The notes under the pieces: generated by a model
Database searches by the model: none
What the model saw: only the letters and a program-made list of their open reading frames with translations
What the model was told of the DNA's origin: nothing
In this document: piece after piece, positions 1 through 8,051 of the stretch
Layout of the letters: each line of letters opens with the position of its first letter
Position numbering within the stretch: the first letter of the stretch is position 1
Program-made: the position numbers and the translations under genes
Source: Rhodoferax sp.
GTDB lineage: Bacteria; Pseudomonadota; Gammaproteobacteria; Burkholderiales; Burkholderiaceae_C
Reading direction: 5' to 3'
Assembly (NCBI GenBank): GCA_028711355.1
Contig: JAQTSL010000001.1
Location: 1 to 40,345 of the forward strand
DNA length: 40,345 bases

Positions 1-1
1 C

Positions 2-517
2 CGGCTCGACTACCCTAAGGGGCTGATCAAGTATTCCTCTGGGCGCGGCATGGCCGACCGGCTGAGTGTGCCCCAGATGCTGCGCCGCAGCTGGCGGCCA
101 CGGGTTTGGTTTTACGGAGCCCTGTTTCTGCTGATGGCCAGCTTGTTGATTGGTGGCTTGGGTACACGCAAAGGCTTTGCGGTGGACATCATTCGCGACC
201 GGGGCACCATGGCGCGCGAAGTTGGTAATGGCGACATCGAGAATCTGTATCGCCTGAAAGTCATGAACACCTCGGAGCAGCAGCGCACCTACACCGTCAA
301 GGCCAGCGGCCTGTCCGGACTGGAATTGCGCACACCACCCCAGCTCAGCGTTACATCCGCCGGTATCGGCGCACTCACGGTGCGCCTGGCCTTGCCCGCG
401 CAGGCTGCGCAGGAGTTGCGTGGCAAGTCATCGCCAATTACCTTTGAGATCACTAGCGACGACCCGGATGACTCGCGTGTCGTGATTGAAAAGTCCACTT
501 TCCTGGTGCCCCGTTGA
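2..517 (+). CDS. ccoG: CcoG (FixG/RdxA) cytochrome oxidase maturation protein, C-terminal part
   Basis: This is the 3' end of a gene whose start lies left of the window; the frame is open from base 2. The first codons give LDYPKGLIKYSS, matching the YPRGLIRY segment that follows the ferredoxin clusters of CcoG. A membrane segment follows (about residues 36-54 of the visible part), and then a C-terminal immunoglobulin-like FixG_C domain with the typical NLYRLKVMN stretch. CcoG is a membrane Fe-S protein that helps copper delivery during cbb3 oxidase assembly. That role is family knowledge; only the tail is visible here. A microaerobic respiration gene next to the nor cluster is consistent with the setting. 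Confidence 0.85.
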   Translation, partial: RLDYPKGLIKYSSGRGMADRLSVPQMLRRSWRPRVWFYGALFLLMASLLIGGLGTRKGFAVDIIRDRGTMAREVGNGDIENLYRLKVMNTSEQQRTYTVKASGLSGLELRTPPQLSVTSAGIGALTVRLALPAQAAQELRGKSSPITFEITSDDPDDSRVVIEKSTFLVPR

Positions 518-535
518 AGGCACAATCTGGCGGCC

Positions 536-799
536 ATGTCGATCAAATTCCCGATCCACCCAGCGCACCCCGAGCGCATTTGCTGGGGCTGCGACCAGTT
601 GTGCGCCACCCATGCCATGGCCTGTGCCAACGAGCGCTCACCGCACCCCAGTGAATTGTTTGGCGACGACTGGCTGGAGTGGAGTGACCGATTGGCAGCC
701 CCGAACCCGGTGCCGCCACCTCCCACTGGCGCATCAACCCCAGCACAGCCACAACCGTCGCCTTCATCCACTGGCTGTAGTTTGCCAACCGGCCATTGA
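536..799 (+). CDS. DUF3079 family small protein
   Basis: The product is 87 residues. The first 45 or so match the DUF3079 pattern: FPIHPAHPERICWGCDQLC, a further Cys, then a SPHPSELFGDDW segment. The four clustered cysteines suggest metal binding, but no function is established for the family. After about residue 52 the sequence becomes a proline/serine-rich tail (PNPVPPPPTG), longer than I expect for the family. The gene begins 18 bases after ccoG and ends 6 bases before the stop codon of norD, which converges on it. It is probably co-transcribed with ccoG. Confidence 0.7.
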   Translation: MSIKFPIHPAHPERICWGCDQLCATHAMACANERSPHPSELFGDDWLEWSDRLAAPNPVPPPPTGASTPAQPQPSPSSTGCSLPTGH

Positions 800-805
800 C
801 GAACT

Positions 806-2635
806 TCAGCGTGCCAGCGTCAACCAGGCCTTGGTCAACTGCCGCACCAGCTCTTGCGGCTGGTGCACCATGGCGTAGCCATGCTGGCCAAACAGCAACG
901 GCAGGTAGTCGTGGGCTTTTTCGTCGACGGTGACGCAAAACGCAATCAGCCCTGCAGCATGGGCCTCGCGCACCGCCTGGCGTGTGTCCTCCAAGCCGTA
1001 GCGGCCTTCATACACGTCCAGATCATTGGGTTTGCCATCGGTCAAGATCATCAACAGCCGCTTACGTTCCGGTCGCTGCGCCAATTGCAAGGTGGCGTGG
1101 CGAACAGCCGCCCCCATGCGGGTGTAGTAGCCCGGCTTGATGACCCCGACACGCGCCTGACTTGGCGCAGACCAGGGCTCTTCAAAGGTTTTCAGGTGCT
1201 GCATGCGCACATGCTGGCGGCGCACCGAGCTGAAGCCCCAGATCGCGAACGGGTCACCCGCCGCGTGCAGCGCTTCGCCAAACACAAACAGCGCGTCGCG
1301 GATCACATCAATGACGCGAGCCTGTGCGGTGGCGTAGGCATCGGTGGACAGGGACAGGTCGGCCAGCAGCAGTGTGGCCAGACTGCGGTCCAGGCGGGCG
1401 TGGCGCGTGTAGATGGGAGGGGTGTCGCTGCACGGCGCATGCAGGTTGCAGTGGTCGGCCTGAAAGCGCACCCAGGCATCCAGGTCAAGATCGTCCCCGC
1501 TGTCCTGGCCATGCACCACGCGTGGCGCATCGCGCAATATTTCCAACCGGCGGCGCAGTTGTCTGGCCGTGACCCGCAGGCTGGCCGATGGTTTGAACGG
1601 CGCGCAGTGCTGCGCCTGCATCACCTGCACCTGGCAATGGTCAGGCACCAGCACGCCACGCCGATAGTCCCACTCCGGCAGCGCGATGCCGGGGCCCAGG
1701 GCCATGTCGTCGGCGCTGCTGCTGGGCAAATCCAGGTCGAATTTGACGCGGGAAGCCAGCGTCTGTCCGTCGGGTGCGACCGACAATTTGTCCATGTCGT
1801 TGGCGGCGTTGAGCGCATTGCCGTCTTCTTCATCGTCGCTGCTGCGGTTAACGTGCACCATCTCATTCCACGACATCAGCGCTTCGGCGCGAAACGGCAA
1901 CACCATGGCGTTGCGGCTTTGGTCGTGTGCGGTGGCTTGGCTGTGCCGCCGCTGCGCGTCCTGGCGCGCGGCAGGCTGCTGGCGTGGTTCGGCCGCAGGC
2001 TCGTGGCCGGGACGATGGGGTACAGCGGTGTGGGCAGCGCCGGCACGCAACCACAACCAGACAGCGGCAACCTGCCGGGGTTCAATCACCGCGTCATTGG
2101 CCACTTGCTCACGCAACGCCGACTGCACCGCAGACTCGGCTTGTGCCACAGCGCCGCGCATCTGGCGCGGGCTTGGGCGCTGCGCCAGATGCGCCTGCAA
2201 CAGCGCTTGGTATCTTGCTGTAAAACCCGGACAATGCCCCAGTGTGCACTGGGTCGCGCGCAGGTTGTCACTGACCCAGTGGCCGCTGGGCTGGTAAAAC
2301 GCCGACAGCATCGCCAGCCACAGGTACAGGTCACGGTTGAGCTGCACGTCGTCAAACACGGCCAGTGTGCCCGGCAGCGCCAGCACATCGGGCTCCAGTT
2401 GGGCGCAGTCGGCACGCCGCCCCGTGCCGGCGAGCTTTTGCAACCAATGGCGTTGCCCGCCGACGGTTTGCGCGCTGGCAGGCGCCATACGCACCGCCGC
2501 TGACCCACCGGCCGCGCGAAACACGATGCCGATCGTTTTTTTCATATCTTTTAGGGTTACAGCCCTTGATGGATAATCGTTATTAGCTATTGAAGTAATA
2601 GCTTTATGCCACCCCTGTCCGACCCATTCTTCCAT
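806..2635 (-). CDS. norD: NorD, nitric oxide reductase activation protein (VWA domain)
   Basis: This 609-residue protein starts MEEWVG, typical of NorD. It ends with a von Willebrand A domain carrying a MIDAS site: D426-L-S428-L-S430, a Thr near 505 (YYTRMG) and LTDGKPND near 531-538. NorD works with the AAA+ ATPase NorQ to activate NorCB, probably by metal insertion. The middle region (about 180-300) is low-complexity and acidic. The start codon overlaps the stop of the upstream Fe-S gene by one base (TGATG), so the two are translationally coupled. It is the last gene of the nor operon. Residues 10-32 are encoded by unusually AT-rich DNA resembling an interspersed repeat (2553-2608). Confidence 0.92.
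   Translation of the reverse strand: MEEWVGQGWHKAITSIANNDYPSRAVTLKDMKKTIGIVFRAAGGSAAVRMAPASAQTVGGQRHWLQKLAGTGRRADCAQLEPDVLALPGTLAVFDDVQLNRDLYLWLAMLSAFYQPSGHWVSDNLRATQCTLGHCPGFTARYQALLQAHLAQRPSPRQMRGAVAQAESAVQSALREQVANDAVIEPRQVAAVWLWLRAGAAHTAVPHRPGHEPAAEPRQQPAARQDAQRRHSQATAHDQSRNAMVLPFRAEALMSWNEMVHVNRSSDDEEDGNALNAANDMDKLSVAPDGQTLASRVKFDLDLPSSSADDMALGPGIALPEWDYRRGVLVPDHCQVQVMQAQHCAPFKPSASLRVTARQLRRRLEILRDAPRVVHGQDSGDDLDLDAWVRFQADHCNLHAPCSDTPPIYTRHARLDRSLATLLLADLSLSTDAYATAQARVIDVIRDALFVFGEALHAAGDPFAIWGFSSVRRQHVRMQHLKTFEEPWSAPSQARVGVIKPGYYTRMGAAVRHATLQLAQRPERKRLLMILTDGKPNDLDVYEGRYGLEDTRQAVREAHAAGLIAFCVTVDEKAHDYLPLLFGQHGYAMVHQPQELVRQLTKAWLTLAR
2553..2608 (-). repeat. Interspersed-repeat-like segment inside the norD 5' coding region
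   Basis: Read on the minus strand, the segment contains AATAGCT, then CG, TT and AAGGGCT..A.CCC at the same spacing as the intergenic copy at 35024-35069. It is markedly AT-rich compared with the rest of norD. It also contains AGCTATT ACTTC AATAGCT, a 7-bp inverted repeat. The reading frame is intact through it. I recall similar short repeats from Comamonadaceae intergenic regions; that is memory, not a search. Confidence 0.45.
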
Positions 2636-3633
2636 CAGCGCAGCCCGGTTTGTTCGCGCTGGCGTTGGCGCAAGGTTTCACGCAGGGCTTCCACGCCCAC
2701 CTGCCACTGCAGCGACGGACTGCGCTGCTGCGCTTGCTGGGTGGCATCGCACGCGCTCAAGCACTGGCCGCACTGCACACACGAAAACATCATGCGCTTG
2801 ATGTTGCGCGGGTTCAGCCGCATGGGGCAGGCGTTGTCACACGCTGAACCACGGGGTGCGTCGCAAGTTTTGCACTCGCGCGCCCGTTCGCGCGCAAAAG
2901 CCACCACCATGCCTAGCGGGTTGGCCATCCAGGCCAGGCTCTGGAACAGGCCCACGGCGCAGCCAAAGCGGCAAAACAAATGCCGTGCAAAAGCAAATTC
3001 CAGCGTGAACAGGGTGCTAGCAATCAGTAAAAATCGGGTCCGGTTGGTGGTCAATGTGCCATGGATCAAGTTGCCCCACACCACGACAGGCGGCAACAGG
3101 TAAGTCAGCAGCGTGATGGCCCAGACAAAACCCATCAGGGCGCAGCTCAAGGCAAACAAAGGCCACCAGCGCGCATCAGGCACAGCACCCGCCCGGGGTG
3201 TGCGGCTTTTGTCCCAGATGCTCAGTTTGCCGCAGGCACGATGCAACAGTTTGTTGAGCATCTCCACCATTGAAAAGTGCGGGCACAGCCAGCCGCAATA
3301 CAGCCGACCATAGCGGTAAGCCACCCCCAGAAACAGCGCCACCAACAGCAGTGCCGGCAAAAAAGCGCGCCACAGCAGCTGCAAGGCAGCGTCGGTGGCG
3401 TTGATTTGCCCACTGGCGAGCGCGTCAATGCCCAGCGACCAGCGCTGCCCCAGAAACCAAAGCTGGGTCTGGGTCAGATCAAAGCGCAACAGGTCCAGCG
3501 CCGGAGCCAACACGAACAACGCGAAGAAGCCGATTTGCGTGAACAGTCGCCACTGTTGCAAGCGCGCAGGCGCGCGCTTGCCGGGCCGTGTCTGGCAAAC
3601 AGCGAAAGTGCTCAGGGATGAATCAGCTAGCAT
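2635..3633 (-). CDS. NapH/CcoG-like membrane 4Fe-4S protein within the nor operon
   Basis: The predicted 332-residue protein has several membrane segments (about 30-48, 88-106, 158-180, 200-216). It carries the YCGWLCPH motif (residues 112-119) and CRFGC (221-225) typical of the NapH/NosR/CcoG polyferredoxin group. Near the C-terminus lie two ferredoxin-type clusters (C254, C257, C265, C269-P and C285, C288, C291, C295). It probably moves electrons between the membrane and a redox partner. I chose the ATG at 3633 because upstream codons in this frame overlap norQ without family resemblance. It overlaps norQ by 11 bp and norD by 1 bp, so it is an integral operon member, perhaps linked to NorCB assembly or redox activation. 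Confidence 0.8.
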   Translation of the reverse strand: MLADSSLSTFAVCQTRPGKRAPARLQQWRLFTQIGFFALFVLAPALDLLRFDLTQTQLWFLGQRWSLGIDALASGQINATDAALQLLWRAFLPALLLVALFLGVAYRYGRLYCGWLCPHFSMVEMLNKLLHRACGKLSIWDKSRTPRAGAVPDARWWPLFALSCALMGFVWAITLLTYLLPPVVVWGNLIHGTLTTNRTRFLLIASTLFTLEFAFARHLFCRFGCAVGLFQSLAWMANPLGMVVAFARERARECKTCDAPRGSACDNACPMRLNPRNIKRMMFSCVQCGQCLSACDATQQAQQRSPSLQWQVGVEALRETLRQRQREQTGLR

Positions 3634-4411
3634 CGCCAAACAGCGCGCGCGCCACTTCACGCAAAGCCTGGGCGGTGGCGAGGTCATCAGTAAGTGCGTC
3701 AATGATGGCGGCTTGGCACGCGGTTTGCAGTGGCAAGCCCGAGGCCAGCAAACGCCCCGCTGACACCAGCAAGCGGGTGCTGGCGGTTTCTTCCAGATCA
3801 TGGTCGGTGAGCGCGCGCAAAGCCGTAGCCAATTGCACCAGCTGCTGAGCCTGCGCCTGGGTAATGCCCGCCTCGGCTTGCACAATGCCTGCCTCGACCA
3901 TGGCGTTGGGGTAGTTCATGCTCAAACTGACAAAGCGCTGGCGCGTGCTGGGTTTCAAGCCTTTGAGCAAATTCTGGTAACCCGGGTTGTAGGAAATCAC
4001 CAGCATGAATTCGGGCGGTGCCGCCAACTCCTCGCCGGTGCGCTCAATCGGCAGAATGCGCCGGTCGTCGGCCAGCGGGTGCAACACCACCGTGGTGTCC
4101 TTGCGCGCTTCGACCACCTCGTCCAAATAGCAGATGGCACCTTGGCGCACGGCACGTGCCAAGGGGCCATCCGACCACTGGGTACTGCCGTTGCCGATCA
4201 GAAAGCGCCCCACCAGGTCGGCAGCACTCAGGTCGTCATGACACGACACCGTCACCAGGGGCCGCTTCAGGCGTGCCGCCATGTGCTCGACAAAGCGGGT
4301 TTTGCCGCACCCGGTAGGCCCCTTGATGAGCAGCGGCAGTTGCTTGCGCCACGCATGCTCGAACAAGCTGCATTCACCCGCCTGCTCGGCATAAAACGGA
4401 AGGCTGCTCAT
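3623..4411 (-). CDS. norQ: NorQ, MoxR-type AAA+ ATPase for NO reductase activation
   Basis: The 262-residue protein has Walker A GPTGCGKT (31-38), Walker B ICYLDEVVEA (93-102) and the CbbQ/NorQ layout. It forms the chaperone pair with NorD that activates NO reductase. The family usually starts MSxLPFY, which matches the ATG at 4411. A GTG at 4426, overlapping the norB stop (GTGA), would add five residues and is possible. The 3' end overlaps the Fe-S gene by 11 bp. Confidence 0.93.
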   Translation of the reverse strand: MSSLPFYAEQAGECSLFEHAWRKQLPLLIKGPTGCGKTRFVEHMAARLKRPLVTVSCHDDLSAADLVGRFLIGNGSTQWSDGPLARAVRQGAICYLDEVVEARKDTTVVLHPLADDRRILPIERTGEELAAPPEFMLVISYNPGYQNLLKGLKPSTRQRFVSLSMNYPNAMVEAGIVQAEAGITQAQAQQLVQLATALRALTDHDLEETASTRLLVSAGRLLASGLPLQTACQAAIIDALTDDLATAQALREVARALFGDAS

Positions 4412-4422
4412 GTCCCTGGCGC

Positions 4423-5862
4423 TCACGCTGCCTTGACACGGCGATGCAGCATACCGCCCTGCACCTGCACCTCGTCTTCATTCGCTCCGGGAGCGGCAAA
4501 GAAGCTGTACAGGTAGGTCAGCAGACCGAGCAGGAAGCTGACACCGCCGGCCACACGCAGCCAATAGAAAAAGCGCAATTGGTCTTGCGTTTGCATGAAC
4601 GACATCGCACCCTCGGTCGGCATGCGTTGCAACCACACTTGCAAAATGCCCGCACCGGTCAAGGCCAGCACCATCAAGCCCATGCTGATGGTCATGATCC
4701 AGAAACTCCACATCTCAAAACTTTGCGCGCGCCGGCTGTTGGCTTCACGCCCACGCAGCGTTGGCATGGCGTAGCTGATCATGGCAATCACCACCAGCAC
4801 ATAAGCGCCGTAAAAGGCCAGATGGCCATGCGCAGCGGTGATCTGCGTGCCATGGGTGTAGTAGTTGATGGGAGCCAGCGTGTGCATGAAGCCCCACAAG
4901 CCCGCGCCAAGGAAGCCCACCACCGAGCAGCCCACCGCCCACAACAGCGCAGCCTGGTTGGCGTGGTCACGACGGCGGCGTTGCACCATGTTGAAGGCGA
5001 ACACCGTCATCATGAAAAATGGAATCGGTTCCATAGCTGAAAAAATAGTACCCACCCACAACCAGTAACCCGGCATACCAATAAAGAAGAAGTGGTGGCC
5101 GGTACCCAGAATGCCGGTGATCAGCGCCATGGCAATGATGACGTAGAGCCATTTGTCGATCACTTCACGATCCACGCCGGTGGTTTTGATCAGCACAAAC
5201 GCCAGCAACGAGCCCAGAATCAGCTCCCACACGCCTTCCACCCACAGGTGCACCACAAACCACCAGTACATCTTGTCGCGCACCAGGTTGGCCGGGTTGA
5301 CAAAGCTGAACAGGAACATCAGCGCCAGCCCCCACAGCCCCATCAGCAGCACCAGCGAGATGCTGGTCTTGCGGCCTTTGAGTACGGTCATGCTGATATT
5401 GAACAAAAAGCCCAACGCCACCACCACAATGCCCAGTTTGGTGAGCAGGGGTTGCTCCAAAAATTCGCGCCCCATGGTCGCCAGCAGTTCGTTGCCGGTG
5501 AGTTCGGCCAGCTTGGCATAGGGCACCGCCAGATAACCGACGATGGTCAGCGCACCGGCGGTCAGAAACACCCAGAACAGCACCAGCGCCAGCTTGGGGC
5601 TGTAAAGCTCGGTCTCGGACTCTTCGGGCACCAGGTAATAGGCCGCGCCCATGAAGCCAAACAGCAACCAGACAATCAGCAAATTGGTGTGCACCATGCG
5701 CGCCTGGTTGAAGGGAATGTACGGAAAGGCCAGGTCGCCAATCACGTACTGCAGGCCGAGGGTGATGCCAAACAAGATTTGGGCGGTAAAAAGCGCCAGG
5801 GCGGCAATGAAGTAATACTTTGCCACCCCCTGCGAGGTGTATTTGAGTGTGAATGCTTGCAT
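4423..5862 (-). CDS. norB: NorB, catalytic subunit of cytochrome c-dependent nitric oxide reductase
   Basis: The 479-residue protein has about 12 membrane helices. It reduces 2 NO to N2O at a heme b3/FeB site. The expected ligands are visible: H58 and H347 (heme b), H345 (heme b3), and H205, H256 and H257 (FeB), along with the conserved glutamates E209, E213 and E278. It has no N-terminal quinol-oxidase extension, so it is the short cNor form, consistent with norC upstream. The start is the ATG at 5862, preceded by AAGGAAAA; the frame extends further up but lacks family similarity there. Confidence 0.97.
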   Translation of the reverse strand: MQAFTLKYTSQGVAKYYFIAALALFTAQILFGITLGLQYVIGDLAFPYIPFNQARMVHTNLLIVWLLFGFMGAAYYLVPEESETELYSPKLALVLFWVFLTAGALTIVGYLAVPYAKLAELTGNELLATMGREFLEQPLLTKLGIVVVALGFLFNISMTVLKGRKTSISLVLLMGLWGLALMFLFSFVNPANLVRDKMYWWFVVHLWVEGVWELILGSLLAFVLIKTTGVDREVIDKWLYVIIAMALITGILGTGHHFFFIGMPGYWLWVGTIFSAMEPIPFFMMTVFAFNMVQRRRRDHANQAALLWAVGCSVVGFLGAGLWGFMHTLAPINYYTHGTQITAAHGHLAFYGAYVLVVIAMISYAMPTLRGREANSRRAQSFEMWSFWIMTISMGLMVLALTGAGILQVWLQRMPTEGAMSFMQTQDQLRFFYWLRVAGGVSFLLGLLTYLYSFFAAPGANEDEVQVQGGMLHRRVKAA

Positions 5863-5899
5863 GTTGATTTTCCTTGTCGGTTCAGGCGGGTTACTCTGA

Positions 5900-6337
5900 T
5901 CAGCCTTCGATGTTCGGTGGCCAGTTCTCGGTGTTGACGTTGTTGGTCCAACGCAAAAATTCCACCAGGTCATCTAGCTGCGACTCGGTAAAGTTGAACT
6001 GCGGCATTTGGCGACGACCCGGGATATGGGTCGGTTGCGAGGCAATCCAGGCCTTGATGAAGTCCGGGCCACGGCGCTTATAGACATTGCCCAGCTCGGG
6101 CGCAAAGTAGGCGCCTTCACCCAGCAGGGTGTGGCAGCCAATGCAGTTGCGGGTTTCCCACAGACGCTTGCCTTTTTCTACCGCCGGGGTGATGGCAGAG
6201 GCATTGGAGCGCACCGGGATTTTGCGTTCGCTGTCAAAAATCAGCGCCGCAAAAACAAAGATAAAAAAGACCGACCCGCCATAAAACATATTGCGGGCCA
6301 TCTGTTTGGTAAAGCCGCTGGCTTTGACGTGGTTCAT
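5900..6337 (-). CDS. norC: NorC, cytochrome c subunit of nitric oxide reductase
   Basis: The 145-residue protein has one N-terminal membrane anchor (about 18-35) and a periplasmic heme c domain. The heme motif is CIGCH at 65-69, and the distal methionine is M111 in RRQMPQ. It passes electrons from periplasmic cytochromes to NorB. It is followed after 37 bp by norB and preceded by the DUF2249 gene, forming the order seen in many betaproteobacterial nor operons. Confidence 0.96.
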   Translation of the reverse strand: MNHVKASGFTKQMARNMFYGGSVFFIFVFAALIFDSERKIPVRSNASAITPAVEKGKRLWETRNCIGCHTLLGEGAYFAPELGNVYKRRGPDFIKAWIASQPTHIPGRRQMPQFNFTESQLDDLVEFLRWTNNVNTENWPPNIEG

Positions 6338-6384
6338 CGTGTAGAACTCCTGAAACGGGTGGGTAAAAAAATAGGCCTGTACCG

Positions 6385-6645
6385 TTAATGGCGGGCAAAG
6401 TCGATCACGATGGCACCGGGTTCGCGTTGCACGTAAGAGATCGACACCGCTGTGCCGTAGCGATCACTAAGTTGGTGCAACAGCGGCAGCGGATCATGGT
6501 CATTGCAAAAGCGCATGGTCTCGCCAGCTTGCAGCGCATCCAGTGCGCCAAAGATGGCCGCGTGGCGAAAGCGCTTGGCCACACCGCGTGCGTCAAAAGG
6601 GTAAATGGCCTCAGGTGTGACGTGACCGGTTGAGCAGGATGTCAT
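6385..6645 (-). CDS. DUF2249 domain protein, first gene of the nor operon
   Basis: The 86-residue protein matches the DUF2249 pattern: FDARGVAKRFRHAAIFGALDAL, then GETMRFCNDHDPLPLL, with a C-terminal beta strand (GAIVIDF). The family is recurrent next to NO-reductase and hemerythrin genes. A role in NO or redox sensing is often suggested but not proven. It starts 20 bases downstream of the NsrR-like palindrome and lies 47 bp before norC, so it is probably the promoter-proximal gene of the operon. Confidence 0.8.
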   Translation of the reverse strand: MTSCSTGHVTPEAIYPFDARGVAKRFRHAAIFGALDALQAGETMRFCNDHDPLPLLHQLSDRYGTAVSISYVQREPGAIVIDFARH

Positions 6646-6665
6646 AGGGAAGTTCCTATCAGAAT

Positions 6666-6694
6666 TTAAAGATTCATTATAAATGAATCTTTAA
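6666..6694 (-). promoter_or_regulatory. NsrR-like palindromic operator upstream of the nor operon
   Basis: A perfect inverted repeat has arms TTAAAGATTCATT and AATGAATCTTTAA (13 bp each) separated by ATA. The inner AAGATTCATT...AATGAATCTT closely follows the known NsrR consensus (AAGATGYATTT-N-AAATRCATCTT). NsrR is an NO-sensing Fe-S repressor of nor, hmp and ytfE-type genes. The site lies 20 bases before the DUF2249 start, where it could block transcription. No nsrR gene is in the window. Confidence 0.65.
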
Positions 6695-6763
6695 CTGATC
6701 TCACGTCCCATGGCATAGATAAACACCAAATATTTCAGCAGCCTTCAATCAGCACAAAACAGA

Positions 6764-6777
6764 TTGATGTGAATGAC
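6764..6777. promoter_or_regulatory. Possible degenerate FNR/DNR box
   Basis: TTGAT-GTGA-ATGAC matches 8 of the 10 fixed positions of TTGAT-N4-ATCAA. It lies between the Dnr-type regulator gene and the nor operon, about 118 bases upstream of the DUF2249 start. The Dnr-like protein encoded next door keeps the residues that read TTGAT. One degenerate match is weak evidence. Confidence 0.3.
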
Positions 6778-6802
6778 AAAAGTTCTCACGACGCATTTCA
6801 CG

Positions 6803-7501
6803 CTAGGGTGAGCCGTACTTGATCAGCCTGCCGACACTCAAAATCGAGATTTCCCTACGGTTGATTTTGATGAGCTTATGCTGCACAAGCTCATGCAATA
6901 TGCGTGAAAAATACTCGGGGGTTAACGATAGACGCGAGGCCACAGTTGCCTTACTGGCTGGCAAAGTCAGCGTGATTGTGTTTTGCTCTTCACGTGAATT
7001 GGGATCAAGTTCGCGTAACAAATAGCCAATCAGACGCTGCATACCGTTACGCAAGGTATAGCCTTCAACATCCTGAATGAGCCCATGCAGATTCCTTGAA
7101 ACGCCTGCCAGCATATGCTTGGCAAAATGGGAATCACGATCAATTTCTTCAAATACACCTTTTTTACTGACTCGTACCAAGACGGTTTCGCAAAGCGTCT
7201 GTGCATTCAAAATGCACGGCTTATCCAAAAACACCAGTGCCTCGGCAAAACTCTGCCCGGCACTGATGATTTCGATCACTTTTTCTTGTCCAGTGGACGA
7301 CACCAGAAACAACTTGACCTGCCCACTCACCACAATGTAGAGACTGTCGCATGGGTCACCTACCTCAAAAATATAACTTTCCAGGGCGTAGTGACAAAGT
7401 TGGCAACTTGCCGCGATGCGCATCAGTTCGTTGATTGATAGCCCACTGAACAAGGGCGTACCAGCCAAGCATAGCGGTACATCAAAGAAAGCAGCATCCA
7501 T
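6803..7501 (-). CDS. dnr: Crp/Fnr-family regulator, Dnr-type
   Basis: The 232-residue protein has a cyclic-nucleotide-type beta barrel (about 18-125), a long dimer helix (126-160) and a C-terminal winged helix. The recognition helix reads TPEYFSR (194-200), with the Glu-x-x-Ser-Arg pattern that reads TTGAT half-sites. The usual FNR N-terminal four-cysteine cluster is not present, although C33 and C36 form a CQLC pair. The Dnr group senses NO through heme and activates nor, nir and nar genes. I chose the ATG at 7501, seven bases after the upstream gene's stop; the frame is open further up but not family-like. The Dnr assignment over Fnr or NarR rests on context. Confidence 0.75.
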   Translation of the reverse strand: MDAAFFDVPLCLAGTPLFSGLSINELMRIAASCQLCHYALESYIFEVGDPCDSLYIVVSGQVKLFLVSSTGQEKVIEIISAGQSFAEALVFLDKPCILNAQTLCETVLVRVSKKGVFEEIDRDSHFAKHMLAGVSRNLHGLIQDVEGYTLRNGMQRLIGYLLRELDPNSREEQNTITLTLPASKATVASRLSLTPEYFSRILHELVQHKLIKINRREISILSVGRLIKYGSP

Positions 7502-7508
7502 GGCGATG

Positions 7509-7913
7509 TCATTCAACCACGATGGCGTTGCCTTCCACATTGAAAGCCACCATGTTGGCAAACACACCCGATTTGATGGCATCCACCATATGCTGCAAAG
7601 CCGGTTCAGCCTCTGCGCTGCTGGGTGCATCGGTCACAGAGCCAGACATACTACTGACAAAAACGACCTGCCATGGCGTGGTGAATTGGGCCGCCTCATG
7701 CTTGAGACTCTCAAAGTCGATGATCTCATCTGGCGTTTTCTCTACACACATCGCAGGTAACAAGGCGCCACCAGCGCCTTGCTCAAAACCGTGGCGCTGT
7801 TGCGGTGTCGGGTTATCGGGCAACGCAGCTGTGGCAAACACCAGCAACAGACGCTGGGCGCTGGGCTGTTGGCGGGCTGTGGCCAGCAGATCATCAAAGT
7901 TTGAAATCATCAT
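7509..7913 (-). CDS. Conserved small protein of unknown function, co-transcribed with the Dnr-type regulator
   Basis: The 134-residue protein begins MMISNFDDLLATARQQP and contains RLLLVFATAALPD and a central MCVEKTPDEI segment. I recall similar proteins in Comamonadaceae annotated as 'ribonucleotide reductase subunit alpha', but nothing here resembles a ribonucleotide reductase catalytic chain, and the length is far too short. No signal peptide or membrane segment is visible. It ends seven bases before the regulator start, so the two form one operon and may act together. Confidence 0.7.
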   Translation of the reverse strand: MMISNFDDLLATARQQPSAQRLLLVFATAALPDNPTPQQRHGFEQGAGGALLPAMCVEKTPDEIIDFESLKHEAAQFTTPWQVVFVSSMSGSVTDAPSSAEAEPALQHMVDAIKSGVFANMVAFNVEGNAIVVE

Positions 7914-8001
7914 GGCGTCAACTTTTTTGTGACGAAAAATTACTGGTTTAGTTCAGACGGAAGGTGATCAAAAAGCAGCAATCGTCGCTGATTCAGAGAA
8001 A

Positions 8002-8030
8002 ACAAAGTCGCAACTTTCATGCAACTTTGT
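8002..8030 (-). terminator. Likely terminator after the long nar operon
   Basis: ACAAAGTCGC and GCAACTTTGT form a 10-bp stem with one mismatch around a 9-base loop. On the minus strand the stem is followed by TTTTCTC. It lies 22 bases past the cytochrome gene stop, where the minus-strand operon would end. Confidence 0.5.
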
Positions 8031-8051
8031 CTTTCAGGACAACACTCAGGT

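Noticed and set aside
854..2503. Long open frame (549 codons) opposite norD
   Set aside because: It is antisense to a well-supported gene in GC-rich DNA, where stop codons are rare on the other strand; no motif or family resemblance.
7509..7913. Calling this small protein a ribonucleotide reductase alpha subunit
   Set aside because: At 134 residues it lacks every catalytic segment of that enzyme; the name I recall for relatives appears to be a propagated error.
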